Shown in pieces: positions 30,714 to 39,239 of a stretch of DNA of 64,000 nucleotides (positions are counted from its first letter, which is position 1; each line of letters opens with the position of its first letter). The position numbers and the translations under genes were made by a program. The stretch spans positions 1 through 64,000 of the IMG/VR virus record IMGVR_UViG_3300025769_014365. One strand, 5' to 3'. This DNA is from a virus. The notes under the pieces were generated by a model. The model did not search any database. It saw only the letters and a list, made by a program, of their open reading frames with translations, and was not told where the DNA came from.

Positions 30714-31073
30714 ATGAGAGACATCTCAAAGATGGACTACTTCCAAAATCTCATGTCAGTTTTGGTGGACAACACCAGGAGGCTGTTCAGGCTACACGGC
30801 AAGGAGTATGAACTGATGCCAGAGGCTCACACCATAAACGCAGAGATGACCAAGACTGGCAACTGGATAGACCACATACCAGGCGGATTCAAGACCATAG
30901 TCCACACCGAACCACAGCAGTTCGTGAGAGAAGCAATAGAGGGTGTGCTACCAGGATACAGGCAACAGGCGATAAAACTGATCGAGCATTTCAGGAACAC
31001 CAGCAAGGCACAAGGACTAGATGCTACTATAGTGGACGAGCACTTTGACAAGGAGTACAGGTATGAGGATTAA
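30714..31073 (+). CDS. Hypothetical protein
   Basis: 119 residues, mixed alpha/beta, no membrane segment. Stretches MDYFQNLMSVLVDNTRRLF and REAIEGVLPGYRQQAIKLIE appear helical. It follows the previous stop directly and overlaps the next start by 11 bases. Function unknown. Confidence 0.6.
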   Translation: MRDISKMDYFQNLMSVLVDNTRRLFRLHGKEYELMPEAHTINAEMTKTGNWIDHIPGGFKTIVHTEPQQFVREAIEGVLPGYRQQAIKLIEHFRNTSKAQGLDATIVDEHFDKEYRYED

Positions 31074-31329
31074 TCCCAATAACTTCTTTGGCAGAGAGCT
31101 GGACATATTACCACCACACTTCGTGAACACGGTCGTGAAGACACACGAAGCCAACGTGGAGATGATGCGTAGATGGATCTACGAGAACTGTTCAGGAAGA
31201 TACTCAATTACCAAGGATGTCGTATTCGAGGGTGACACCTCAAGATCAGTCACCGTTCTGGGATTCGAGGAACCCGGAGACCTCACACTGTTCGCACTCA
31301 GCGGAGTGGCCCAGAAGTACTCAAAATAG
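31063..31329 (+). CDS. Hypothetical protein
   Basis: 88 residues from the ATG at 31063, chosen because AAGGAG lies 9 bases before it; an earlier in-frame ATG at 31045 lacks this site. Contains a Trp-rich helix (EMMRRWIYENCS) and a beta C-terminal half (RSVTVLGFEEPGDLTLFAL). No known domain. Last gene before the promoter at 31333. Confidence 0.6.
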   Translation: MRINPNNFFGRELDILPPHFVNTVVKTHEANVEMMRRWIYENCSGRYSITKDVVFEGDTSRSVTVLGFEEPGDLTLFALSGVAQKYSK

Positions 31330-31332
31330 TCG

Positions 31333-31361
31333 TTGCTCACCATAATTAATTTTAGTATAAT
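31333..31361 (+). promoter_or_regulatory. Sigma70-like promoter upstream of the Ala/Pro-rich gene
   Basis: TTGCTC (31333-31338), 17-base spacer, TATAAT (31356-31361). About 40 bases of AT-rich leader follow and contain an AGGAG site just before the ATG at 31403. Confidence 0.55.
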
Positions 31362-31402
31362 ATACGTATATTAATACCAATTGCAATTAGGAGAAAAACA
31401 AA

Positions 31403-31717
31403 ATGGCAACAAAGAAGAAGAACTTGAAGAAGCCAAGCAAGGCAACTGCCCAACCTACCGCGGCCGCGCAACCGCAACAGGCACCGGCGGCACAACAGGC
31501 TCCACAACCGGATCCAACTGCCCTGTCTATTGGCGATCTTAAGAATCTCTCAACCATACTTGATGTGGCATCCACAAGGGGTGCGTTCAAGGCCAACGAG
31601 ATGGCGGGTGTGGGATTCCTTTACAACAAACTGCAGGCGTTCCTAGCCAAGGTGGCACCGGAACAGAAACCTGAAGAGAACAAAGCGGCGGCCCCGGCCA
31701 CTGCGGAAAGAAAATAA
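31403..31717 (+). CDS. Ala/Pro/Gln-rich conserved phage protein
   Basis: 104 residues. Basic start, then a low-complexity Ala/Pro/Gln segment (residues ~15-38), a conserved helical core (LSIGDLKNLSTILDVASTRG, then KANEMAGVGFLYNKLQ), and an Ala/Lys/Glu tail. Reminiscent of a small conserved protein of T4-like cyanophages. The next gene begins one base after its stop. Function unknown. Confidence 0.65.
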   Translation: MATKKKNLKKPSKATAQPTAAAQPQQAPAAQQAPQPDPTALSIGDLKNLSTILDVASTRGAFKANEMAGVGFLYNKLQAFLAKVAPEQKPEENKAAAPATAERK

Positions 31718-31718
31718 C

Positions 31719-32276
31719 ATGGCAACACTAATGAACGTGAACAACCAGGCCATGCCAATGGGTGACAACACCGGGCAGGCGGGTGACGGTCAGACCGGTC
31801 CAAAGAGACACTACAAACACATTGGAGAACTAGCAGACGGATCAAAGGCAAAAGTGGTGATCCTGTACAGGACGGTACCAGGTGAGGCTGACAACTGCCT
31901 AGTGGTTGGAACCAAGTTCCTGCCAGACATGTACCATAATGGTCTGATGAAGGCCGTGGAATCAGAGGGCGGACAGGCCGCTGATGAACTAGCGGACTAC
32001 CTGGGTAGGCAGACCTTCGCTGATGGGACTAACATGTTGGCCATGCTACATAATGACAACTACATCAAGAAGTTCAAGACCAAAGAGATCATGGTCACAT
32101 ACGGTAATACCGCAGACGGTAGGATCCTGTTGAACAAGTTGAACGAAATGATAGCAAAGGAGAAGGGCGTAGCCGTTAAGGACCTCGCCAATGATCCAGA
32201 CGCAGTGGAGCAGAAGGCACCAGCCAAGAAAGCAACCAAGAAAGCGGATGCCAAGACGACAGCCGCCAAAGAATAG
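31719..32276 (+). CDS. Conserved phage protein with Lys/Ala tail
   Basis: 185 residues. Globular part: KVVILYRTVPGEADNCLVVG, TKFLPDMYHNGLMKAVES, ELADYLGRQTF; then a Lys/Ala/Pro-rich tail. Probably encoded with the preceding gene from the same promoter. It looks like a known hypothetical of marine T4-like phages. No catalytic motif. Confidence 0.65.
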   Translation: MATLMNVNNQAMPMGDNTGQAGDGQTGPKRHYKHIGELADGSKAKVVILYRTVPGEADNCLVVGTKFLPDMYHNGLMKAVESEGGQAADELADYLGRQTFADGTNMLAMLHNDNYIKKFKTKEIMVTYGNTADGRILLNKLNEMIAKEKGVAVKDLANDPDAVEQKAPAKKATKKADAKTTAAKE

Positions 32277-32592
32277 CACTTGGGTACAGTTGACGAAGGA
32301 TTTCGTCAAGGAATGGCCGGAGGTCCTGGAGGGACTACAGTTCCAGAACATGCCGGTCAAGTACCTAATGTACGTGAATATTATCCTCAAGAACAACATC
32401 ACCATACACTACGACATAGCCAAGGAACTTCGAAAGAAGAAGCAGGCCACTATAGCAAAATTTCTCAAAGAGACCATAGAGACACACTACCAGAAGATCA
32501 AGACGGTGGATCTCAAATTTGACATTCCCGCGTTGAAACGGGACATGGAGTCTAGGACTTCTCTGTTAATGGATAAGACTTTTCGAAAGTAG
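32248..32592 (+). CDS. Conserved phage protein
   Basis: 114 residues from the ATG at 32248 (MPRRQPPKNSTW); the frame stays open upstream to 32191 but that stretch only mirrors the Lys-rich tail of the previous gene. Conserved core: WVQLTKDFVKEWPEVLEG, LQFQNMPVKYLMYVNI, TIHYDIAKEL, KETIETHYQKIKTVDLKFDI. Helical and basic, about the size of T4 gp33 (112), though no specific similarity to gp33 could be shown. It converges on the minus-strand block, overlapping it by 27 bases. Confidence 0.65.
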   Translation: MPRRQPPKNSTWVQLTKDFVKEWPEVLEGLQFQNMPVKYLMYVNIILKNNITIHYDIAKELRKKKQATIAKFLKETIETHYQKIKTVDLKFDIPALKRDMESRTSLLMDKTFRK

Positions 32593-33441
32593 ATCTAAAT
32601 TTTTGGCCACTTCGATGGCATTGTCTACGTCTGATAAGGGTTTTCTTTTATCTCTTACACATTCGACAAATTCTATCAGCTCATTGCGTAGAGGATTTGA
32701 TTCTATGATAAATTGTTCAATTGTCGGCTCATAATTCATTCTATCTTGGTTCCAGATGTTGGTTGTGAGTTTGACTGTTTTCTTTTCTTCGTCCCAAAAT
32801 ATCATGCCCCTGGTGCCAATTATAGCAGTGGTGCGCACCTTTTCGGGATAATACCAACTGAGATTGAATTTCACAGGAATGTTATTACAAGTGAATTCGA
32901 ACTCGTCCCTGTCATTCTGTACCTTTGCACTGAACTTATGCCCAATGTGTTTGACGTTTTTGAACTCATGCGTGCCCAACCAATAGTGTATGATGCTGAC
33001 ATCATGTGGTGCCAGGCTGTGTAAGGTACTGATCTTGGTCTGGAACCGGCCCCAATTCAACCTGTTCATTTCAACATGTTGTATTTCACCTATCCTTGGT
33101 AGCAGTTCTTTAATTTTTCTCACCCTGTCATTGTATAGGAATATGTGTCCCACCATCAATGTCTGTTGTTTTAAAAAACTTTTTATAACACAACAGTCAG
33201 TACACGTCAAAGCCAACGGTTTTTCAACATACAGGTTTTTATCTTTCTGCAGGAGAGATATCGTCTGACTGTAGTGATCCCAAGCGGGTGTGGCAAGTAT
33301 GACATTTTCGAAACTTATGTCATTCAAATCCTTTCCGTCCTTGATATCTATTACCTCTATCTCGTCCACTCCAGGTATGGTTTCCAGTTCTGTTTTGAGT
33401 TTGGATCCCCAGTAGCCCGCTCCCACAAGACTAATTCGCAT
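32566..33441 (-). CDS. Gfo/Idh/MocA sugar dehydrogenase
   Basis: 291 residues. Rossmann NAD site MRISLVGAGYWGSKL, then VILATPAWDHY and the hallmark LYVEKPLAL (EKP catalytic Lys). The C-terminal domain is shorter than usual. Members such as WlbA oxidise UDP-sugars at C3. The upstream DegT aminotransferase overlaps it by 11 bases, and a dehydrogenase plus PLP aminotransferase plus acetyltransferase is the established path to 3-acetamido sugars; the GNAT at 38673 could supply the last step. Last gene of the minus-strand operon. Confidence 0.85.
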   Translation of the reverse strand: MRISLVGAGYWGSKLKTELETIPGVDEIEVIDIKDGKDLNDISFENVILATPAWDHYSQTISLLQKDKNLYVEKPLALTCTDCCVIKSFLKQQTLMVGHIFLYNDRVRKIKELLPRIGEIQHVEMNRLNWGRFQTKISTLHSLAPHDVSIIHYWLGTHEFKNVKHIGHKFSAKVQNDRDEFEFTCNNIPVKFNLSWYYPEKVRTTAIIGTRGMIFWDEEKKTVKLTTNIWNQDRMNYEPTIEQFIIESNPLRNELIEFVECVRDKRKPLSDVDNAIEVAKNLDLLSKSLIH

Positions 33442-34525
33442 AGAACTCCTTGATAGATTTCACTATGAAGTCTTGGTGATGTTCAGGAAGAGTGTGGTAA
33501 CATGGCAGACTGACTATGTTCTCACAGATGCGTTCAGTCACGGGTAATTCTGTGCCGTCGGCAAACGCCTTGGTCTTGTGGGTGGGAAATTTGTAGTGTA
33601 TGTTTGTCTGTATTCCTTTTTGTGCCAAAAAATCTTGTAAGTCGTCACGAGTTCCCTCGGGTGTCTCTATAACATAAACGTAGTAGGAGTGTTTTGACCA
33701 TGGTGCTTCTTTGGGGCACTTGACCACTTCCTTCAATTGCTCAGTGTATTTGCGACAAATTAATCTCTTTTTGTCTAACCATTCATCTATCTTTTTCAGT
33801 TTGGCCTGAACGATCACCGCTTGTAGATTGTCTATCCTGGCATTGTATCCCACGGTGTCATACTCGAACTTTGTTTTCCTGCCATGGTCCCTATACATGC
33901 GCACTTTGTCTATCAAATCCTTGTCACCAGTGACAGCACCCGCATCTCCCATGGCACCTAGGTTCTTTACAGGATTGAAACTGAAGCAAGTGAGGTCGAC
34001 TAGGCTTCCAACTTTTTTGCCGTTGTATTCCGCGCCAAAGCTCTGTGCGGCGTCCTCTATCACTGCGAGATTCCACTGCTTTGCGAATTCCATTATCTTG
34101 TCTATGTCCGGTGTTTGTCCATAAAGGTCTACGAAAAGTATGGCCTTGAGCCTGCTGGAGTATATGAGCTGATCTGTGTCTATGTGATAAAATTCATTAA
34201 CGTCGATGAACCTGGGTATCGCTCCTACATTCACAATTGATTCTGTGGTTGATACAAAAGTGTGTCCTACCGTGAGCACTTCGTCGCCTGGTCCGATATC
34301 TAATGCTTTCAAGGCACAAGTTAGCGCGTTCGTTCCCGATCCAATACTGGCACAGTCCTCTGCCCCAGTGTATTCACTGATTGCTTTTTCGAACTTGTCC
34401 ACAGTGGGTCCTGTTATGAAATCGGAACGTGTGATGATGTCCGCTATGGCGGCGTCTATGTCAGACTTGACCTCCTCATACTGAGGATACAAGTCAACGA
34501 ACGGTATTTTCGTATTTTGATTCAT
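33431..34525 (-). CDS. DegT/DnrJ/EryC1/StrS aminotransferase
   Basis: 364 residues from the ATG at 34525 (MNQNTKIPFVDLYPQYEE, the normal family start); an earlier in-frame ATG at 34552 adds 9 residues. PLP-dependent sugar aminotransferase: IGSGTNALTCAL (phosphate-binding), VIEDAAQSFGAEY (Asp for the pyridine nitrogen) and SFNPVKNLGAMGDAGA with the Schiff-base Lys (about residue 187). It converts a keto-sugar nucleotide to the amino sugar, the keto group probably made by the Gfo/Idh/MocA enzyme encoded next. Confidence 0.92.
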   Translation of the reverse strand: MNQNTKIPFVDLYPQYEEVKSDIDAAIADIITRSDFITGPTVDKFEKAISEYTGAEDCASIGSGTNALTCALKALDIGPGDEVLTVGHTFVSTTESIVNVGAIPRFIDVNEFYHIDTDQLIYSSRLKAILFVDLYGQTPDIDKIMEFAKQWNLAVIEDAAQSFGAEYNGKKVGSLVDLTCFSFNPVKNLGAMGDAGAVTGDKDLIDKVRMYRDHGRKTKFEYDTVGYNARIDNLQAVIVQAKLKKIDEWLDKKRLICRKYTEQLKEVVKCPKEAPWSKHSYYVYVIETPEGTRDDLQDFLAQKGIQTNIHYKFPTHKTKAFADGTELPVTERICENIVSLPCYHTLPEHHQDFIVKSIKEFYAN

Positions 34526-35813
34526 AATGTTGTTTAAGCCATTCAAAGTCATATGATAGCATTAATTTTTCGTTATCGCGATGATATTTTTGGTAGTATT
34601 CGTGGGCGTCATTGGCTCCTCGGAGACACCATTCAGAGTTTTTTCCTTCGGCCACATTCAGCCATTTTTTCAGTCTGTAGTTTGTTTCTACTGTGGGTTT
34701 TGATTGTTTCAACTTGACAACTTCTCTAAACGCTGTCCTCCAAGCAAGCCAGGGAGTTTCGTTGAAGTGATTGATAGCGGATAGAATAGGCACACGATCA
34801 TGCGGTGCCGATAGCGTGAAGTCTAAACCTGGATTGGTTGTCTGCATGACTAATTCTTTATTGTACAAAAGCACTGCGCCATGTCCATATTCCAGTCCGT
34901 TCACTGGATTTTTACAGTTGAAAATGTAGTGACAAGGATTTTTTAGCCTATTTGGCTGGAAGTCAAATTTGAAACTGTCTAAAATTTCAAGTTTAGGAAA
35001 CACGGCAAAAAAATAATCTGTTTCACTCATAGACGCCGCTGTCATGTAGGCTAGCGTTTGCCCTACAACATTTTTACACCATTTGGCTCTGGGATATTTT
35101 GATTTAAGAATTGAAAACCTCTGAGACGCACTGGGTTCATCGTAAGAAATGAATATTATGTCCATCTGTCTAGATTGGTAGTCAAGATCAAAGTGCACCA
35201 TTCTGTCTATGTCATGAAATTGCTTGATGTCCTTGCCCCCAGGAACCAACATTACATCGTTGGTATGTCCCCAACAGTAAAGTTTTTCATCGTCCCAAAA
35301 ACTGGGATAAAAGTTGGGCAATTCTAAATCTTTAAGATCTTTATTGACCATCCAATAGTAAAAAGCCGAAGCATCATTGTTGTATGCCTCCAATGGATTT
35401 CCTAGTTTGAAGTAAATCTTTCCTATAGGTCTCTGGAACAATGTGCTATGAGCATGGTAATTTATGTCTTTGTAATCCCTAAGAAATCTTATGTTGTGCA
35501 TCTGCTTTTTGAATTCTTCCGTGGGTATCAACATCACGTTCCCTTCTTTGTTCAATCCCCCTGACTTATGCGTTGTATACCAAACATGTATTTGACTCCT
35601 TTCATGTTTCTCTGGTATGAAATCTGTATCTATGTCTGTGATGTCTACGAAATTTGAAAAAAACCAAAAATGTTCAGTCTTTACATCATTCACCACGGCT
35701 TTCAATACCTCAAGATAGTTTTCAACAAATGGTACCTGTCTCGTGTTAGCAAATGGAGATGGTATGTGTTTAGTGTTTTTAAATCTTACCTGTATACTGT
35801 CGAATCCAGTCAT
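34494..35813 (-). CDS. Glycosyltransferase-like protein with degenerate DxD domain
   Basis: 439 residues. The C-terminal half (from IIFISYDEPSASQRFSIL) is paralogous to the protein at 47323-48246: both have YISF.EP, a P.AKW/R strand, SETDYFF/AETDFFI, then NPVNGLEYGHGAVLLYNK/ NNVNGLVYGNGGLVGW. Where the paralog has VDGD (DxD metal site) this one has VFPK, so the catalytic acids are missing. The N-terminal ~200 residues are another, similar repeat (FWFFSNFVDITDID; WMVNKDLKDL; LPNFYPSFWDDEKLYCW). Overlaps flanking genes. It may bind but not transfer a sugar. Confidence 0.65.
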   Translation of the reverse strand: MTGFDSIQVRFKNTKHIPSPFANTRQVPFVENYLEVLKAVVNDVKTEHFWFFSNFVDITDIDTDFIPEKHERSQIHVWYTTHKSGGLNKEGNVMLIPTEEFKKQMHNIRFLRDYKDINYHAHSTLFQRPIGKIYFKLGNPLEAYNNDASAFYYWMVNKDLKDLELPNFYPSFWDDEKLYCWGHTNDVMLVPGGKDIKQFHDIDRMVHFDLDYQSRQMDIIFISYDEPSASQRFSILKSKYPRAKWCKNVVGQTLAYMTAASMSETDYFFAVFPKLEILDSFKFDFQPNRLKNPCHYIFNCKNPVNGLEYGHGAVLLYNKELVMQTTNPGLDFTLSAPHDRVPILSAINHFNETPWLAWRTAFREVVKLKQSKPTVETNYRLKKWLNVAEGKNSEWCLRGANDAHEYYQKYHRDNEKLMLSYDFEWLKQHYESKYENTVR

Positions 35814-36738
35814 GATAACTTTCTAGTCCCTGCCTTAGAGAGAATTTGGGTTCGTAGCCTAAAAGGTCCTTGGCCCTGCTGATGTCCAGTGTGCCACGCA
35901 ACGGATACAACTTGTGCATGCCAATGTCTTCCAGTTCCGACTTGCTTCCGGTTATGTCTACGATGGTCTCTGCCAGCGTCCTGAGACTGTTAGCGTTGCC
36001 CGCCGTCATGTTGAAACTGGTATTGGCTACTTCTGAGGTCGCGGCCTTGATTATGCCATAAGCGGCGTCCTGCCTGTACGTGAAGTCCACTTTGTTGTCT
36101 CCATTGTGTAGTGTGATGGTCTTGTTGTTCATAGCCTTGTCAAAGAACTTGGACACCACCCTGTCTGGCAGGTCTCCTGGCCCGTACACCCCACTGGGCC
36201 TGACTATCACGTAGTTGAGTCCATCACGTTTCGCGAAAAGTTTTGTGAGCCTCTCTCCTGTGAGCTTGGCCTCACCGTATATGTTGGTGGGCTTTGTGGT
36301 CGAGTCTTCACGTGTTCCGTCTATGAAGTCCCCGTACACCATGCTACTGCTGATGTACACGAATTTCTTTGTGCCGAACTTGGAAGCGTGCCATAATAAG
36401 TTTGTTGTCGTGTCAATGACCTTGGGTATGCCCAGTATGGGATCCTCATCCACTATCTTGGCACGTGGATACGTGGCCATGTGTATGACAATGTCTGGTT
36501 GCGCCTTGAAAGCCCTCAGGCACACATCGCGATCAAGCAGGTCACCGTTGATTATGGAAACGTTCTTGTGGTCCCAATTCCTGGTCCTCCAGGCTATCAG
36601 TTTGTTCAACTCCACAGTTGATATTATTCCGTATGTGTCTTTGTTGTCTACACATGTTATAAGATGTCCATCCTGTGATAATTTTTCTATGACTTTGGTT
36701 CCTATGAATCCCAGTCCGCCTGTTATCAAAAATTTCAT
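35779..36738 (-). CDS. NAD-dependent sugar epimerase/dehydratase
   Basis: 319 residues, extended SDR. MKFLITGGLGFIGTKVIEKL is the NAD site; VYISSSMVYG and IYGEAKLTGE supply Ser and the YxxxK pair. VRPSGVYGPGD and a final RAKDLLGYEPKFSLRQGL are typical of nucleotide-sugar epimerases. The ATG overlaps the lipoprotein stop by one base (TAATG), and its 3' end overlaps the following gene by 35 bases. Exact sugar unknown. Confidence 0.88.
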   Translation of the reverse strand: MKFLITGGLGFIGTKVIEKLSQDGHLITCVDNKDTYGIISTVELNKLIAWRTRNWDHKNVSIINGDLLDRDVCLRAFKAQPDIVIHMATYPRAKIVDEDPILGIPKVIDTTTNLLWHASKFGTKKFVYISSSMVYGDFIDGTREDSTTKPTNIYGEAKLTGERLTKLFAKRDGLNYVIVRPSGVYGPGDLPDRVVSKFFDKAMNNKTITLHNGDNKVDFTYRQDAAYGIIKAATSEVANTSFNMTAGNANSLRTLAETIVDITGSKSELEDIGMHKLYPLRGTLDISRAKDLLGYEPKFSLRQGLESYHDWIRQYTGKI

Positions 36739-36887
36739 TAAAATTCCTTCTTTACACCAACGGTTGGGTTTTCAACACAACTGTCTGTGATTTCCTTCAT
36801 TGTTCCTTTTTCTAAATTCACACTACAGGTTGCCGATGGTTTGATCCCGCAACCTACCACTAATACTAACACAATTAGATATCTCAT
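36738..36887 (-). CDS. Small lipoprotein (49 aa)
   Basis: 49 residues: MRYLIVLVLVVGCGIKPS... has a short basic start, a hydrophobic core and a lipobox (LVVGC) with the lipid-modified Cys at 13; two further Cys follow (residues 21 and 37). Its ATG overlaps the carbamoyltransferase stop as ATGA and its TAA overlaps the epimerase start as TAATG, so it is translationally coupled on both sides and is a genuine gene despite its size. Likely exported to the periplasm. A spanin (Rz1-like) is possible but the proline-rich mature region typical of those is absent. Confidence 0.65.
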   Translation of the reverse strand: MRYLIVLVLVVGCGIKPSATCSVNLEKGTMKEITDSCVENPTVGVKKEF

Positions 36888-38356
36888 CCTAGTACTTTAA
36901 CTCCGTACTTGTTGGTAAATGCTCGACCGTCCTCCCTGTCATTGACTATCGGCTGTCCTTTTATGTTGAGACTGGTGTTGAGCAGTATGGGACACCCGGT
37001 CTGTCGTTTCCATTCTGTGAGCAGTGCGTGGAACCCTGGATTGTCCGTCTTACGCACGGTTTGAACCCTGGAAGTGTGATCATGGTGTATTATAGCAGGA
37101 AACTCTTTACCATGCGTACACGCCGCTGTAAACTGCATATAAGGGGTGTTTTTGACGGCTTTAGGCAGGGTAAAATACTGGTGTACATCCTCTTCTAATA
37201 TGGCTGGTGCGAATGGTCTGAATTGCTGTCTCTTCTTTATGGAATTAACCAGATCCTTGATGTCCTCACCCCTGGGGTCGGCCAGCAGTGATCTATTACC
37301 AAGTGCTCGTGGACCAAACTCTGCCCTACCACTGGCCACACCCACCATCCGGTTTTCCTTAAGTTCTTTTATCAGACTGTCCACGGGATATTCACCTTCT
37401 ATGTTGTGTCCTAGGAACGGATGCTCCCAATTCAAGTGGGATTTCTGGTGTGCGGCTATACACCCTAGGCTTGACCCCGCATCACCGGGATTGGGTATGA
37501 TCCATATGTTGTCAAACAGGCCCATGTTTGCCAATACTCTGTTTGCGGCACAGTTCAGTGCCACTCCTCCGGCATACACCAGATTACGTGATCCGTATCG
37601 GCTGGCCCTGGCCCATAAGTCTGCCAGGCATTCTTCCGTGACCTCCTGTATGCTGGCCGCTATGTCCATCACATCGGCCTCCGGGTGCCAGTCATTCAAT
37701 CCTCTGTGTAAATTTTTCTTCAAACTGAACGGTGATTGGTTCACGAAATCGTTGTATATGTCTTCCTTGTATTTTGGCTTGCCATATGCGGCCATGCCCA
37801 TTAGGATGTATTCCTCTTCCGCAGGTTTGAGTCCACAACGATGTGTGAACGCACTGTAGAGTATTCCTATGCTGTGCGGATACTTGATGGTCTCTTTCCT
37901 TTCGATCCATACCTTGTCTGCTGTGGATATAGACACGGTGTCCCACTCTCCTATGGCGTCCACGGTCAGTATCGTGGCCCCTTCGTCCCGGAACGGTGAA
38001 GTGAAGTAGCCCGCCGCCGCGTGTGAGTCATGGTGCTGGACGTACTCGTCTATCTTTATGCCGAAGTGATCCAAGTGCCACTGTGGCATCTCTGTGTAGC
38101 TCATGGCAAGTCCATACTGTCCCGCGTAGAACTGCCTGGTCTTTTTTACCAATGGCTTCTCGTAGTACACCACCTTGTCGAAAGGTCCAAAGGTACGTGC
38201 CTCGTCCACGATCCTCTGGTTGAGGTAGTGATCGTTCTTGACCTTGCTGTATCTCTCTGCGTGTGCGGCCCACAGGATCTCTCCTATGCCGGAACTGTAG
38301 TCAACTACCGCCATGGCGGCATCATGATTCATGCAGTTGATGCCTAGTATTTTCAA
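36884..38356 (-). CDS. Carbamoyltransferase, NodU/CmcH family
   Basis: 490 residues from a TTG at 38356. This start is set by AGGAGGA (38367-38361) at 4-5 bases and gives LKILGINCMNHDAAM, the family N-terminus; the TTGA overlap with the previous stop supports it. A longer ATG form (38383) would overlap the cupin with no ribosome site. Features: QHHDSHAAAGYFTSPF (metal His), the EEEYILMGMAAYGKPKY segment, YAGGVALNCAANRVL and FGPRALGNRSLLADPRG, the carbamoyl-phosphate/adenylate region. It transfers carbamoyl to a hydroxyl of a sugar or antibiotic; here probably a phage-made glycan. Confidence 0.92.
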   Translation of the reverse strand: MKILGINCMNHDAAMAVVDYSSGIGEILWAAHAERYSKVKNDHYLNQRIVDEARTFGPFDKVVYYEKPLVKKTRQFYAGQYGLAMSYTEMPQWHLDHFGIKIDEYVQHHDSHAAAGYFTSPFRDEGATILTVDAIGEWDTVSISTADKVWIERKETIKYPHSIGILYSAFTHRCGLKPAEEEYILMGMAAYGKPKYKEDIYNDFVNQSPFSLKKNLHRGLNDWHPEADVMDIAASIQEVTEECLADLWARASRYGSRNLVYAGGVALNCAANRVLANMGLFDNIWIIPNPGDAGSSLGCIAAHQKSHLNWEHPFLGHNIEGEYPVDSLIKELKENRMVGVASGRAEFGPRALGNRSLLADPRGEDIKDLVNSIKKRQQFRPFAPAILEEDVHQYFTLPKAVKNTPYMQFTAACTHGKEFPAIIHHDHTSRVQTVRKTDNPGFHALLTEWKRQTGCPILLNTSLNIKGQPIVNDREDGRAFTNKYGVKVLG

Positions 38357-38676
38357 TGATTCCTCCTGCCGTCGAACACACAAAGGAAATGCAGTCCATC
38401 TGCTCCTGTTTCCACCCTATGGTGCACTCCGTCCTCGATTAGCACCACATCTCCGGCGTGTACATCATGCGGTTTATCATCGAGATATATTTTACCAGAT
38501 CCTTTCACAAAGTAATAGACTTCTTCCTGTCCTGCATGTTTGTGCCCCGAAGTACTTTTGTGGGGATTTAATTCTGTGGTGCTGACAACAAGATTCTTGA
38601 GGTGCGTGTTGTCCTTGACCACGTATCGTTCATCCTGTTTTACTATGTCACCTATGTTCTCTAGATTTATCTTCAT
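38353..38676 (-). CDS. Cupin-domain protein
   Basis: 107 residues from the ATG at 38676, chosen because it overlaps the upstream TGA as ATGA (an earlier in-frame ATG at 38721 gives 15 extra residues inside the acetyltransferase gene). Cupin motif 1 HKHAGQEEVYYFVKGSG (H.H....E......G) and motif 2 HAGDVVLIEDGVHHRVE are intact. Similar to small mannose-6-phosphate-isomerase-type cupins. Position between a GNAT and a carbamoyltransferase suggests a sugar-modification step. Not the same as the cupin at 14468. Confidence 0.82.
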   Translation of the reverse strand: MKINLENIGDIVKQDERYVVKDNTHLKNLVVSTTELNPHKSTSGHKHAGQEEVYYFVKGSGKIYLDDKPHDVHAGDVVLIEDGVHHRVETGADGLHFLCVFDGRRNH

Positions 38677-39236
38677 GCTATCTTCAATGCCTCTTTGGTC
38701 TTCTCCAGGTATTTCTCCCACTGCTCTAGCGTGATGTCGTACTCGAAGTTCTGTGTGTGTTCATTCTTCCTCAACAACTTGGCTCCGTTCTTGATGTGGA
38801 ACCGTTCCGCCATCTCTGTGAGTGGACTAAGGGTGATCAATCTTTCTATGTGATGTTCCCTCTTGAATTTCTTATATACTTCGTTCAATATATGTTTGCC
38901 GCCACCCTTCTTTCGTGCCCACACAGTGTAGGCTATGGCTATCCTGCCCACCAGGCCACCACGCAGTATGCTCTGGTTGTAGGCGTCATGCGACATCAAC
39001 GCCATCTCCTCCACGGATGCTGGCACGTCGTTGGTGAACGCTAGACATATGATCGCCGCAATTTCTCCCGCCTCGTCTCTTAACCCTAGTATTCTCTTGC
39101 CATCACTAATTCGGAAATCAACAGAAAGTTCTGGACGCACGGGATCCTCTGTGATGTCTATGTGTTCTAGATCCACAAGCTCAAATCGTGGATTGCGTGT
39201 GAACAGATCTTTTAACTTCTGTTTGATCTTTTCCAT
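38673..39236 (-). CDS. GNAT N-acetyltransferase-like protein
   Basis: 187 residues. RKKGGGKHILNEVYKKFKRE resembles the acetyl-CoA pyrophosphate-binding turn (Q/RxxGxG/A) with helix, followed by ERLITLSPLTEMAERFHIKNGAKLLR, the strand-helix-strand end of GNAT proteins (F..NGF-like). The first 50 residues are an extra helix. It follows the 34-residue peptide gene by 3 bases. It may acetylate the amino sugar produced by the DegT enzyme downstream. Confidence 0.7.
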   Translation of the reverse strand: MEKIKQKLKDLFTRNPRFELVDLEHIDITEDPVRPELSVDFRISDGKRILGLRDEAGEIAAIICLAFTNDVPASVEEMALMSHDAYNQSILRGGLVGRIAIAYTVWARKKGGGKHILNEVYKKFKREHHIERLITLSPLTEMAERFHIKNGAKLLRKNEHTQNFEYDITLEQWEKYLEKTKEALKIA

Positions 39237-39239
39237 GTG

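Noticed and set aside
32566-32592. Bidirectional terminator at the convergent overlap
   Set aside because: ACTTTTCGAAAGT makes only a weak 5-bp stem inside both coding regions, and the T-run is 10 bases away.
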